In this document: positions 1 through 7,059 of the stretch, piece by piece
Layout: each line of letters opens with the position of its first letter
How positions within the stretch are numbered: the stretch's first letter is position 1
Assembly: GCA_025934545.1 (NCBI GenBank)
Contig: JAICXV010000060.1
Span: forward strand, 1-8,574
DNA: 8,574 nucleotides
DNA from: Verrucomicrobiia bacterium
Lineage (GTDB): Bacteria > Verrucomicrobiota > Verrucomicrobiia > Limisphaerales > Palsa-1400
Direction: 5' to 3'
The notes under the pieces: generated by a model
Told to the model about the DNA's origin: nothing
The model's database searches: none
Seen by the model: the letters and a program-made list of their open reading frames with translations, nothing else
Position numbers and translations under genes: made by a program

Positions 1-257
1 CGTTGAAACGCATTTACGGAGAAACCGGCGGCTTGAGCGGCCAGCCGTTGCGCCAGCGCAGCACGGAAATTATTCGCCATATCCACAAACAAACTTCCGG
101 CAAACTTCCGATCATTGGTGTCGGCGGCATTTTCACCGTCGCTGACGCGCGTGAAAAACTCGAAGCGGGCGCGTCGCTCTTGCAAATCTACACGTCGTTG
201 GTTTATGAAGGCCCGTCGGTGGTGCGCACGATCGTGCGTGGAATCGATGCGCGCTAG
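1..257 (+). CDS. pyrD: Dihydroorotate dehydrogenase (quinone), class 2, C-terminal fragment
   Basis: This is the last 84 codons of a gene that begins before the window; the first complete in-frame codon is at base 3. Class 2 dihydroorotate dehydrogenase is an FMN flavoprotein at the inner membrane. It oxidises dihydroorotate to orotate in pyrimidine synthesis and passes electrons to quinone. The fragment has the family's C-terminal signatures in order: GGLSGQPL (conserved loop next to FMN), PIIGVGGI (FMN-phosphate-binding glycine loop), then [17 protein letters not shown] (second phosphate-binding stretch and terminal helix). Spacing and total tail length fit class 2 proteins, which end a few residues after this last motif. 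The gene ends with TAG and the next gene follows after 41 bases on the same strand. Class 1 enzymes are less likely because of the GGLSGxPL wording. The N-terminal membrane helix that would prove class 2 is outside the window. Confidence 0.93.
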   Translation, partial: LKRIYGETGGLSGQPLRQRSTEIIRHIHKQTSGKLPIIGVGGIFTVADAREKLEAGASLLQIYTSLVYEGPSVVRTIVRGIDAR

Positions 258-298
258 TCGCTTCTGATTGCAGTCACCGTCATCCTTTTTGTATCTTC

Positions 299-1933
299 GT
301 GACGTTGAAATCATCCCCGGCTAAACCGCAAACACGTGGCGTTCAGTCTGCCTCGAAGGCAGTCGCATCGAACCGCATCGGTTTCTGGACGGCCATTGCG
401 CTGACTGTGTGGGCTTTGGTTTTGCAGGTGATGTACGCGACGCATGCAGGGCCGCTGTGGCGCGATGAAGCATCGTCGGTCAACTTCGCCGACGTTCCGA
501 CCGTCTCGGAAATGTGGAACAATTTTCGGTTCGACAATTTCCCGCCGTTGTTCGCGTTTGTCTTGCGCGGGTTTTCGGTCTCGGGAGGGAGCGATATTTC
601 TTACCGCATTCTCGGACTGGTCATTTCCTTGCTTGTGCTTGGCGCGATTTGGGTGGCCGGCTGGCTGATTGCAAAACGTCCGCCGTTATTGGCTCTGGCG
701 TTGTTCGCACTCAATCCGTTGGCGATCAAAACGGATGGCGCAATTCGTCCGTATGGTTTGGGTTTCGCGTTTCTAATCCTGGCGATTGCGTTGATTTGGG
801 CAAACGCGCGACAACCGCGGCGATCCTTTTTCGTGCTCGCATCGATTGCGTCGGTGTTGGCGGTGCAGACGTTGTATCAGGCGACGTTCTTTCTCGCGGC
901 GACAATTCTTGGCGTGTGCGTCTGGGCGCTGATGCAAAAGCAACGGCGCGGGGCGTTGACTGCAATCCTTATCGGCTGCATCGCGGCGTGTTCACTGCTG
1001 ATTGACGTGCCTCATTTGTTACACGATTGGGGGCAGTCGAAATGGGTGGGACAATCGTCGTTTGAAATTTCGAAAATTGCAATCGATTGGCAGATGCTCG
1101 GATCGGCCTTTTGGCGTGCGGTTTCGACCGGAGGTGTTGCGGGCGCAGTTCTGTGGTGCGTCATTGCGGCGGCGGTTTTATTATTGGGTTTCCGTGCGCG
1201 CGACAATCGACCGGTGATGACTGCGCTTCTGAGCGGTGCCGTTGTTTATCTGGCGTTTTTGCGGTTTTCCGGATTACACGCGCAATCGTGGTATTTTTTG
1301 ATTTTGATGGCGGTAAGCGCGTTGTGGTTGGATGCGATCGCGGGGCAGTTCGCACATAAAGTTTTGAACAACGGTCCCGTTGTCGCGATTGGGCTGCTAA
1401 CGCTGGTGAGTGTGCCGGCGGTTTTGAACGTTGTCACGACGCGCGCGTCTTCACTCGATCTCGTGGCAGAAACGTTGCGAGAAAAAGCAGCGCCGAAAGA
1501 TGTGGTGCTGACGATGCCATGGTATTACGGAATCACGCTCGGGCGATATTATCACGGAAAGTTTACAACCGTCCCGCCGCTCGCCGACACGACTATCCAT
1601 CGTTACGACCTTGTCCAAAAGGCGATGGAGTCGCCGCAGCCGATTGCTGGTTTGATGCACGATATGGAGCAGGCTTTGCGTAACGGCGGAACGGTTTGGG
1701 CCATTGGCGAAATTATTTTGCCGGACCAAAACGAATCGGTCCCCGTGCTGCCGCCGTACACGCCGGGAAATGGATACAGCGATTCTGATTATCTCACCAG
1801 TTGGTCGATGCAAATTGCGGTGTTCCTGGCGCAACACGGCGATAAAGTCGGGGTCGTTAATTTGCCAGACGTGGGGGCAATCAATCCCTTGGAAAATCCT
1901 AAAGTAGTGGCGGTCAACGGGTGGCGCGACTGA
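299..1933 (+). CDS. Multi-pass membrane glycosyltransferase, GT-C superfamily (GT39/ArnT-like)
   Basis: The 544-aa polytopic protein probably transfers a sugar from a polyprenyl-phosphate donor on the periplasmic side of the membrane; acceptor and sugar cannot be read. Residues 1-27 are a basic cytoplasmic tail, followed by a first membrane helix (about 28-48). Immediately after it comes the motif GPLWRDEASS (51-60), whose Asp-Glu pair (56-57) matches the catalytic acidic motif of the first periplasmic loop in GT-C enzymes. Further helices lie at about 103-125, 128-142, 153-168, 176-191, 196-212, 218-236, 277-298, 306-322, 329-347 and 359-380. IRPYGLGF (149-156) matches the conserved Arg-x-Tyr stretch of GT39-like proteins. 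The last 160 residues are soluble and probably periplasmic. The start is uncertain: GTG at 299 has no Shine-Dalgarno sequence; TTG at 305 is an alternative, and the first ATG (codon 45) would cut the first helix. The gene lies 41 bases after pyrD, so co-transcription is possible but unproven. Confidence 0.85.
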   Translation: MTLKSSPAKPQTRGVQSASKAVASNRIGFWTAIALTVWALVLQVMYATHAGPLWRDEASSVNFADVPTVSEMWNNFRFDNFPPLFAFVLRGFSVSGGSDISYRILGLVISLLVLGAIWVAGWLIAKRPPLLALALFALNPLAIKTDGAIRPYGLGFAFLILAIALIWANARQPRRSFFVLASIASVLAVQTLYQATFFLAATILGVCVWALMQKQRRGALTAILIGCIAACSLLIDVPHLLHDWGQSKWVGQSSFEISKIAIDWQMLGSAFWRAVSTGGVAGAVLWCVIAAAVLLLGFRARDNRPVMTALLSGAVVYLAFLRFSGLHAQSWYFLILMAVSALWLDAIAGQFAHKVLNNGPVVAIGLLTLVSVPAVLNVVTTRASSLDLVAETLREKAAPKDVVLTMPWYYGITLGRYYHGKFTTVPPLADTTIHRYDLVQKAMESPQPIAGLMHDMEQALRNGGTVWAIGEIILPDQNESVPVLPPYTPGNGYSDSDYLTSWSMQIAVFLAQHGDKVGVVNLPDVGAINPLENPKVVAVNGWRD

Positions 1934-2060
1934 CGAAAACGGCAAAATTTCTTCGGTCTTTCCCTTGCGCGAATGTCGTTCGCGTTTACTGTTCTCGGCC
2001 TTTTGGAGGAGTGGGCTTTCGTGGAAATATATCCGGCCATCAGGCAGACACTAAAAGCTC

Positions 2061-2582
2061 ATGACCATCAGAATGTCTCGTTCCGCGCGGTATGCACTGG
2101 CCGTCGCCCTCATCGGCGTCGCAACCATGGTAAGAATGTTGTTAAGCCCCTTGATTGGTTCTCTCTTTCCGTTCGCCACCTATTACGTCGGCATTTTGAT
2201 TGCCATCTGTCTTTGCGGCACGGCGCCGTCGATCATGGCGACGTTGTTGGGATATATCGGCGCCGAATATTTCTTTTACGGCCGATCGGCGATTGATGCC
2301 GATCCGCTAGGCGTGTTGATGTATTTCGGCGTGACGCTGACGATCATTGGCGTCGGACGGTCGTTGTTGCACGCGAAACGTCGTGCCCATGCGAGCGCGG
2401 CTGAACTGAAACGGCACCAGCGCGAGCGCGAAGAAGAAATAGTCCGGCGCAAACGTGTCGAGTTGGAACTGGAAGCCGTGAAGCAAGCTCTGCGCAGTTA
2501 CGGCTCGATGCTGGAGAAGCAGGTTGCGAAACGCGCGGAGAAACTGACCGACCGGCTCAACCTCGACCCGCTGCAAAACTAG
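2061..2582 (+). CDS. DUF4118/KdpD-like membrane sensor domain with coiled-coil tail, no kinase core
   Basis: This 173-aa protein has four hydrophobic segments (about residues 10-28, 37-53, 56-73 and 84-100), in the pattern of the DUF4118 four-helix module found in KdpD and other sensor kinases. A highly charged helix (about 103-165) follows, rich in E, R and K, and predicted by eye to form a coiled coil. Its end, YGSMLEKQVAKRAEKL, resembles the linker that usually leads into a PAS or HisKA domain. The protein stops there: no H-box, N-box or G-box follows, and downstream DNA codes on the other strand. It may be a stand-alone membrane signalling or scaffold protein, or the remnant of a larger sensor kinase. 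ATG 2061 has no Shine-Dalgarno sequence; an in-frame stop at 2052 prevents a longer form, and ATG 2073 is an alternative. The TAG stop overlaps the stop of the convergent gene (shared CTAG at 2579-2582). Confidence 0.75.
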   Translation: MTIRMSRSARYALAVALIGVATMVRMLLSPLIGSLFPFATYYVGILIAICLCGTAPSIMATLLGYIGAEYFFYGRSAIDADPLGVLMYFGVTLTIIGVGRSLLHAKRRAHASAAELKRHQREREEEIVRRKRVELELEAVKQALRSYGSMLEKQVAKRAEKLTDRLNLDPLQN

Positions 2583-3907
2583 GGACGGTTTTTGTATTTG
2601 TTGTAGAGCCGCGTGTGGCGGCTTTCCAACGACATCTCTTTGCCGGCGATCCAGACGTGATGGACGTTGGCGCGGAGGTCGAGAATTCCGTTTCCGTCGC
2701 AGGCGAACAGCGTCGCGTCCTTGCCGGGTTCAATGGAGCCGAGTTTGTCGGCGACACCGGAAACCTGCGCTGGATAGAGCGTGATTCCTTTGATAGCTTC
2801 GTCTTCGGGTAAACCGAAGGCGACGGCCTGAGCGGCTTCGTAAGGCAGATTCTTGATCAATGAAGCGATAAACGTGCTTCCGCCCAGACTAAAGATCACA
2901 TTCACTCCGGCTTTGTGCAGGATTCCCGGCGCGGCGTAGTGGGAGTCGTAGGATTCGTAATCATGCGCTGGCTGTTGATAGGTGTGTTCCCAAATTACCG
3001 GAATATTTTTCTTTGCGAGTAGATCAGCGGTCATCCAAGAGTCACGACCGCCGGCGATGACGATTTTGAATTTGTTGGTTTCGGCCCATTTCACCGCGGC
3101 TTTGATAGCGCGAGAGTCATCGGCGTGAACGAAAATGGGCAGCTCGGCGCGAACATAAGGACGCATCGCTTCCCAGGATGGATTTCGGCCGGGGTCGACT
3201 GAGGCGTTTGTTTTGGCCACGTCGCGCGCTAAAATATAAGCGCGCGCATCCTGAAAAAAGTCGTCGAGAGCTTTGAGTTTGTTGGTGCGTTCCTTCGCCT
3301 GGTCTTCGGGAGATTTCCATTTGGATTTGTCGCGGACCTTATCTTTCGGCGTGAGGTCGAGTTCCATGTTCGGCCAATAGACGTGGAGGGCGATTGGCTT
3401 TTTGTAGGCCATTTGTTCGCTCGTCCAACCGTCGAGAACAATGAGGCCAGATTGACCGGCGACGATGCTGCCTTGTGGGGCGGGTGCGACATGGGTGACG
3501 CCGTTGGCGCGCGTCACTGGTAACAGTTCCGAATCTGGATTAACGGCGACCCACGATTTTACGTCCGGAACAAAATCGCCAACTTCGCGTTCGTCCTGGG
3601 TGGCACGAACACCGGCGAGTTCGGTGAGGCCGATCGAGGTGTCGAGCGCGATCATGCCGGGATACAGATGCTGGCCTTTGAGGTCGATTGATTTTCCCTC
3701 GGTCGTTATGTGCGTGGAGACTTCTTTGATTTTGCCGTTCTCAATCAAAACGTCGCCGGGATTGAGCGTTGCGCCGGAGACAGTGTGGACGATGGCGTTG
3801 CGCAATAACAACTGATCTGCTGAAACAGCCAATGCACTGAAAATCAATGCACAGAAAAGAACGCTGAACATTGAACTTTGAACATTGAACATTGAACGAT
3901 TTTTCAT
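2579..3907 (-). CDS. Exported amidohydrolase-family protein lacking the HxH metal motif
   Basis: The 442-aa product is a member of the amidohydrolase (imidazolonepropionase-like) superfamily. A signal peptide covers about residues 1-30, with hydrophobic core 14-27 and likely cleavage after AVSA. The N-terminal beta-sandwich strands (32-80) are followed by LYPGMIALDTSIGLTE (81-96), which aligns with the usual PGLID-HxH segment but has neither histidine. Other family marks are FVHADD (259-264), NLPYEAAQAVAFGLPEDEA (353-371), LYPAQVSGVADKLGSIEPGKDA (377-398) and the closing strand VWIAGKE. The catalytic Asp expected after the last barrel strand is not obvious (VIFSLGGSTF, 337-346). As I recall, related proteins in several phyla also lack HxH, so this looks like a subfamily trait rather than decay. 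ATG 3907 is chosen over ATG 3925 because GAGGAGG sits 7 bases upstream of it and it overlaps the upstream stop as ATGA, indicating translational coupling. Substrate is unknown; peptides or amino-acid derivatives are only guesses. Confidence 0.88.
   Translation of the reverse strand: MKNRSMFNVQSSMFSVLFCALIFSALAVSADQLLLRNAIVHTVSGATLNPGDVLIENGKIKEVSTHITTEGKSIDLKGQHLYPGMIALDTSIGLTELAGVRATQDEREVGDFVPDVKSWVAVNPDSELLPVTRANGVTHVAPAPQGSIVAGQSGLIVLDGWTSEQMAYKKPIALHVYWPNMELDLTPKDKVRDKSKWKSPEDQAKERTNKLKALDDFFQDARAYILARDVAKTNASVDPGRNPSWEAMRPYVRAELPIFVHADDSRAIKAAVKWAETNKFKIVIAGGRDSWMTADLLAKKNIPVIWEHTYQQPAHDYESYDSHYAAPGILHKAGVNVIFSLGGSTFIASLIKNLPYEAAQAVAFGLPEDEAIKGITLYPAQVSGVADKLGSIEPGKDATLFACDGNGILDLRANVHHVWIAGKEMSLESRHTRLYNKYKNRP
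3865..3899 (-). repeat. Heptanucleotide tandem array (ATGTTCA on minus strand, five units)
   Basis: Five consecutive 7-base units lie here: on the plus strand TGAACAT, TGAACTT, TGAACAT, TGAACAT and TGAACGA. Three are identical and the outer or second ones differ by one or two bases. The array lies inside the signal-peptide coding region of the downstream amidohydrolase gene and encodes the sequence SMFNVQSSMFS. Three units make exactly seven codons, so a change of three units keeps the frame, while a change of one or two would shift it. From memory, similar arrays translated as MFNVQ-type strings recur in Verrucomicrobiota and some other environmental genomes. Confidence 0.85.
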
Positions 3908-3928
3908 TGCTCGTCCTCCTCGCAATGA
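3904..3928. repeat. REP-like palindrome at the gene junction
   Basis: TCATTGC (3904-3910) and GCAATGA (3922-3928) form a perfect 7-base inverted repeat around an 11-base loop. The minus-strand reading GTCATTGCGAGGAGG, with translated form RHCEE, closely resembles the widely dispersed REP-like repeat that gives RHCEERSDEAI-type peptides in many genomes. Here it encodes the last residues of the 1003-aa amidohydrolase (ending IRHCEEDEQ), its TGA stop, and the Shine-Dalgarno sequence and ATG of the next gene. It could also fold as a hairpin in the mRNA and partly mask the ribosome binding site. Assignment to a dispersed family is from memory; a genome-wide copy count would settle it. Confidence 0.6.
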
Positions 3929-6915
3929 CGGATTTTGCCGTCGTAACGGTGTTCCAGACTTACTTCGAAAAATTTCTTTTTTGCTTCCGCGCTACTGTCT
4001 TTGGCGCTGTCGGCTTTGCCGGATTTTTTGGCTTTTTCGATGAGGGCCTGGCGCTCTGTTTCCAGGGCGGCGAAACGTGCTTTTGATTGGTCGCGGTCGA
4101 AATATTTTTTGCCGTCGATCCAGGTCTGGAGACAGAGGCTGGAGGAATCGAGCGGGTTTTTGTTCCAGATGACGAAGTCGGCGTCTTTGCCGGGTTCGAG
4201 TGAGCCGACGTATTTGTCGATGCGCAGTTGTTTGGCCGGATTGAGCGTGACGAATTTCAACGCTTCAACTTCGGACGTGCCGCCGTATTTAACGGCTTTG
4301 GCGGCTTCGAGATTTAGATGGCGCGCGAGGTCGGACGAGTCGGAGTTGAACGACACAACAACGCCGCGGTCATGCATGAGGCTGCCGTTGTAGGGAATGG
4401 CGTCGTAGACTTCGAATTTGTAGGCCCACCAATCGGCAAAGGTCGAGCCGCCGACTTTACCGGCAGCGATTTCTTCGGCGATTTTATAGCCTTCGAGGAC
4501 GTGTTGAAACGTGGCGATCTGCACACCGAAACCTTGCATGAGGCGCAAGAGCATGAGGATTTCGTCCTGACGATAGGAATGGCAATGGATCAAACGTTTG
4601 CCCTGAAGTATTTCGCCGATGGCTTCCAGTTCGAGGTCGCGGCGCGGCGCCGAAGGAAGTTGCAGTGGTTTATTGGATCGCGGGTAGTCGGCGGTAGCCA
4701 ATGCCTCGTAATGTTCCCATTCTTTCAAATAACGTTGGGCGGCGATAAAGCGGTTGGCGATGAAGGTTTCGACACCCATGCGCGTTTGTGGGAACCGGGT
4801 TTTGTATTTTTCCCCCCAGTTCGATTGTTTGACGTTTTCGCCGAGCGCAAACTTGATGCCCTGCGGAGCAGCGGCGAATTTCAAACCTTCCGGGCTCGCG
4901 CCGTCGCGCAACTTGATGACGCAATTTTGACCACCGATGGGATTGGCGGAACCGTGCAATAGATTGCACGCGGTTAGGCCGCCGCCGAGTTGTTCATATA
5001 TATTGGCCGTTTCGGAATTAACGACGTCGCCAATGCGGACCATGGCGGTGCTCGGGATCGTTCCTTCGTTCACATCGCCGAGAATCATGCTGTGGCTGTG
5101 GCAGTCGATGAGGCCGGGGGTTACATGCAGGCCCGTGCCGTCGATGAAAGTGGCTTTTCCGTGAAAGGTCACCGGTGAATTAACGCCCTGGATTTTATCA
5201 TTCGAAATAGCAATCGACGCATTGGTGAGTATGCCTTGTGATCCGCACGTCCAGATTGTTGCGTTGGTGATGATAACAAGCGTTGGTGCCGTAAGCGCGC
5301 CACGGCCATCCAACGGCGAACGGGCGACGCGCGGCTTTGGTGGCTCGGCTTTTTTGTCTTTTGCTTTGTCTTTGTCTGACGTCTCAGCTTTTGCTTCGGC
5401 AGATTTCTTCGGCTTTTTGGCGGCGACTTTCTCGGCCTCGGTCGGCTCTGGTGCCGGTTGTTTTTCTGGTTCGACGACTTTTGGCGGGGCTGGCGAGGGT
5501 TTTGTCGCTTCTTCTTTTTTCTCGCCGGACGAGGCAGTGTGATCGTCCTTACTTTCAGGTTTTGGTTCTTCGAAATCAGTGCGGTAGAAACGTCCGTCGA
5601 TCCAAACGCTTTGCACTTTGGATTCGGGTTCGAAATAGCCTTTGCCATTGACGATGGTGAGGTTGGCGAGTTTGCCGGTTTCGATCGTGCCAACTTCTTT
5701 GTCCAGGCCGCAGAGTTTAGCGGGGACAGTCGTTAAGGCGGCGAGCGCGTCGGATTCGGTCAGACCGCGTTGGAGTGCGAGTTTCAGATTTTTGCGGAAG
5801 GCTTTTTTGTCTTCGAGACCGAAGGTGGTCAGAGCGACTTCCAGATTTTGTTTACGCAAAAGCGCCGGGTTTTCAGGCGCCCAGTCCCAAGCGCGCAATT
5901 GATCGAGAGACACTTGGGTCCAGTCGTCATCATCCGGCAGTTTGGGGACTTCGGGAAAATTGAGAGGCACGATGAACGGGACCGCAGCAGCTTTCGCTAA
6001 ATCGGGCCGACGCCATTCCTGACCGCTCGAGACGATACAGAAATCCAAACCAATTTCGCGCGCGACACGAGCGGCGCGGTCGACCATCAACGCGCTGCGC
6101 GGTTCGAAGGCGACGCGCATTTGTTTTTTGACGGCGGGCGCGAGCGCTTCGAGTGCCGGATTGAATTCGCGCGGATTTTCATTTGGCGCAACGAGCGCGT
6201 GTTGCGCATCGAAAAAAGTTTGGCGGACCGCGGCAACGACGCCCATGAGCGATTCGGGATAGGTGTCTTCTTTGAAACCTTCTTCGAAACCGACGTTTTG
6301 CATCACGTCGGAGCGAATGATAGCGCGGTTGGGGTCAGTTTCACCAAGCGCGACGAAGACGCTGGTGCCGCGAATGATGTTTTTCTCAGGCACGACGTTG
6401 GCGGTGGTGAAACCAAGTTCGCGCAAGCTCTCTAACGATTTTGCTTCGGGCGCAAAAGTCTTGGCCATGCGTCGTTCGGGTGTGATGGCAGGAAGTTCGG
6501 AGCCGGGACCGGGATTGCCGGGGTCACGCTCCGCGCCTGGAACGCCAAAAAACTTAACACCAGCAGTGAGGTCGTTGCGGTCTTTTTTGGAGCCGGAATC
6601 GGGCGAGCCGGTCGCGGAAAAGGTCAGATACGGGTCGATGAAACCGGCGTAAATATTCATGCCCTTGAGATTCCAAACGCGCGCGTCCGGCGGAACAGCA
6701 ATGTTCGCGCCGACTTTTTCGATTTTGCCGGCGCGCAAAACAACGGTGGCGTTGCTGATGATTTGGCCGGGTTTGACGAAGACGGTTGCGCCGACGAGGG
6801 CGTGGGCGTCGTTCGGGACGGGGCGGAAGCCGGGCGCGAGGAGTTCGGTGGTCGCGTGGGCGCAGATTGCAGTTAGTAACGCGAGTGCGATTGCTATTTT
6901 GCGCAACGAAATCAT
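3904..6915 (-). CDS. Exported two-domain amidohydrolase fusion: degenerate N-domain, intact C-domain
   Basis: The 1003-aa protein begins with a signal peptide (residues 1-21, likely cleavage after AHA). Domain 1 (about 22-450) has the amidohydrolase layout: start strands to GMNIYAGFIDPYLTF (85-99), then late TTVPAKLCGLDKEVGTIETGKLANL and the closing strand VWIDGRFY. It contains only two histidines (38, 239) and cannot hold the usual metal site. A K/A/P/E-rich linker follows (about 451-535). Domain 2 (about 545-935) is canonical: PGLIDCHSHS (600-609), LIHCHS (775-780), TFQH (802-805), SFNSDSSD (855-862, likely catalytic Asp 859) and LNPAKQLRIDKYVGSLEPGKDADFVIW (891-917 region). The charged C-terminal tail ends in repeat-derived IRHCEEDEQ. 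Hydrolysis of C-N bonds in a cyclic amide or peptide-like compound outside the cytoplasm is likely, but the substrate is unknown. It precedes and overlaps the 442-aa paralogue by ATGA. The start was chosen for the signal peptide; no Shine-Dalgarno sequence precedes it. TTG 6957, 12 bases after AAGGAG, is an alternative. Confidence 0.88.
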   Translation of the reverse strand: MISLRKIAIALALLTAICAHATTELLAPGFRPVPNDAHALVGATVFVKPGQIISNATVVLRAGKIEKVGANIAVPPDARVWNLKGMNIYAGFIDPYLTFSATGSPDSGSKKDRNDLTAGVKFFGVPGAERDPGNPGPGSELPAITPERRMAKTFAPEAKSLESLRELGFTTANVVPEKNIIRGTSVFVALGETDPNRAIIRSDVMQNVGFEEGFKEDTYPESLMGVVAAVRQTFFDAQHALVAPNENPREFNPALEALAPAVKKQMRVAFEPRSALMVDRAARVAREIGLDFCIVSSGQEWRRPDLAKAAAVPFIVPLNFPEVPKLPDDDDWTQVSLDQLRAWDWAPENPALLRKQNLEVALTTFGLEDKKAFRKNLKLALQRGLTESDALAALTTVPAKLCGLDKEVGTIETGKLANLTIVNGKGYFEPESKVQSVWIDGRFYRTDFEEPKPESKDDHTASSGEKKEEATKPSPAPPKVVEPEKQPAPEPTEAEKVAAKKPKKSAEAKAETSDKDKAKDKKAEPPKPRVARSPLDGRGALTAPTLVIITNATIWTCGSQGILTNASIAISNDKIQGVNSPVTFHGKATFIDGTGLHVTPGLIDCHSHSMILGDVNEGTIPSTAMVRIGDVVNSETANIYEQLGGGLTACNLLHGSANPIGGQNCVIKLRDGASPEGLKFAAAPQGIKFALGENVKQSNWGEKYKTRFPQTRMGVETFIANRFIAAQRYLKEWEHYEALATADYPRSNKPLQLPSAPRRDLELEAIGEILQGKRLIHCHSYRQDEILMLLRLMQGFGVQIATFQHVLEGYKIAEEIAAGKVGGSTFADWWAYKFEVYDAIPYNGSLMHDRGVVVSFNSDSSDLARHLNLEAAKAVKYGGTSEVEALKFVTLNPAKQLRIDKYVGSLEPGKDADFVIWNKNPLDSSSLCLQTWIDGKKYFDRDQSKARFAALETERQALIEKAKKSGKADSAKDSSAEAKKKFFEVSLEHRYDGKIRHCEEDEQ
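3915..3921 (-). promoter_or_regulatory. Strong Shine-Dalgarno sequence GAGGAGG
   Basis: On the minus strand GAGGAGG is followed by 7 bases and then ATG (3907-3905). This is the only clear Shine-Dalgarno sequence in front of a gene start in the window, and it decides the start of the 442-aa amidohydrolase. It lies within the last codons of the upstream gene and in the loop of the REP-like palindrome. Confidence 0.85.
5319..5568 (-). other. Low-complexity K/A/P/E-rich interdomain linker
   Basis: About 80 codons between the two amidohydrolase domains (protein residues roughly 451-533) are almost entirely Lys, Ala, Pro, Glu, Ser, Thr and Asp, with runs such as APPKVVEPEKQPAPEPTEAE. The segment is probably disordered and extended in an exported protein. 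It separates the degenerate from the intact domain. The composition differs sharply from both flanking domains. Confidence 0.85.
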
Positions 6916-6973
6916 CGACAAAGGACGGAGTGTGCGGTCGAACGGGCGCCGATTCAAGCAGCAGAATTTCTCC

Positions 6974-7051
6974 TTAACCACAGATAGACACAGATGCAAC
7001 GGAATGTTCAACACAGAGACACAGAGAGCGCAGAGATTCACAAAGAAAAAT
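6974..7051. repeat. CACAGA-type dispersed intergenic repeat
   Basis: Two related blocks lie here: TTAACCACAGATAGACACAG at 6974-6993, then a block from about 7008 to 7050 made of ACACAGAGACACAGAG and CACAAAGAAAAA. The antisense translation, NLCALCVSVL followed by LCLSVV, is a spurious peptide I recall from many genomes of Verrucomicrobiota, Planctomycetota and others where this repeat occurs. It has no recognised protein and is not an insertion sequence. It would lie in the 5' leader of the amidohydrolase mRNA if transcription starts near 7155. Confidence 0.7.
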
Positions 7052-7059
7052 ACACAGCA

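Noticed and set aside
1451..1945. 164-codon minus-strand frame opposite the glycosyltransferase C-terminus
   Set aside because: Arg/His-rich composition, no domain, and entirely antisense to a coherent membrane protein.
3865..3899. CRISPR-like short repeat
   Set aside because: Units are 7 bases and directly adjacent with no spacers, inside a coding region; this is a simple tandem repeat.
3908..3925. Start of the 442-aa amidohydrolase at ATG 3925 (six extra residues, MRGGRA)
   Set aside because: The ATG at 3907 has GAGGAGG at ideal spacing and the ATGA overlap; the 3925 start has neither and lies inside the palindrome.
4318..4962. 214-codon plus-strand frame opposite the intact amidohydrolase domain
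   Set aside because: It is antisense to a domain with all catalytic motifs; no recognisable protein features.
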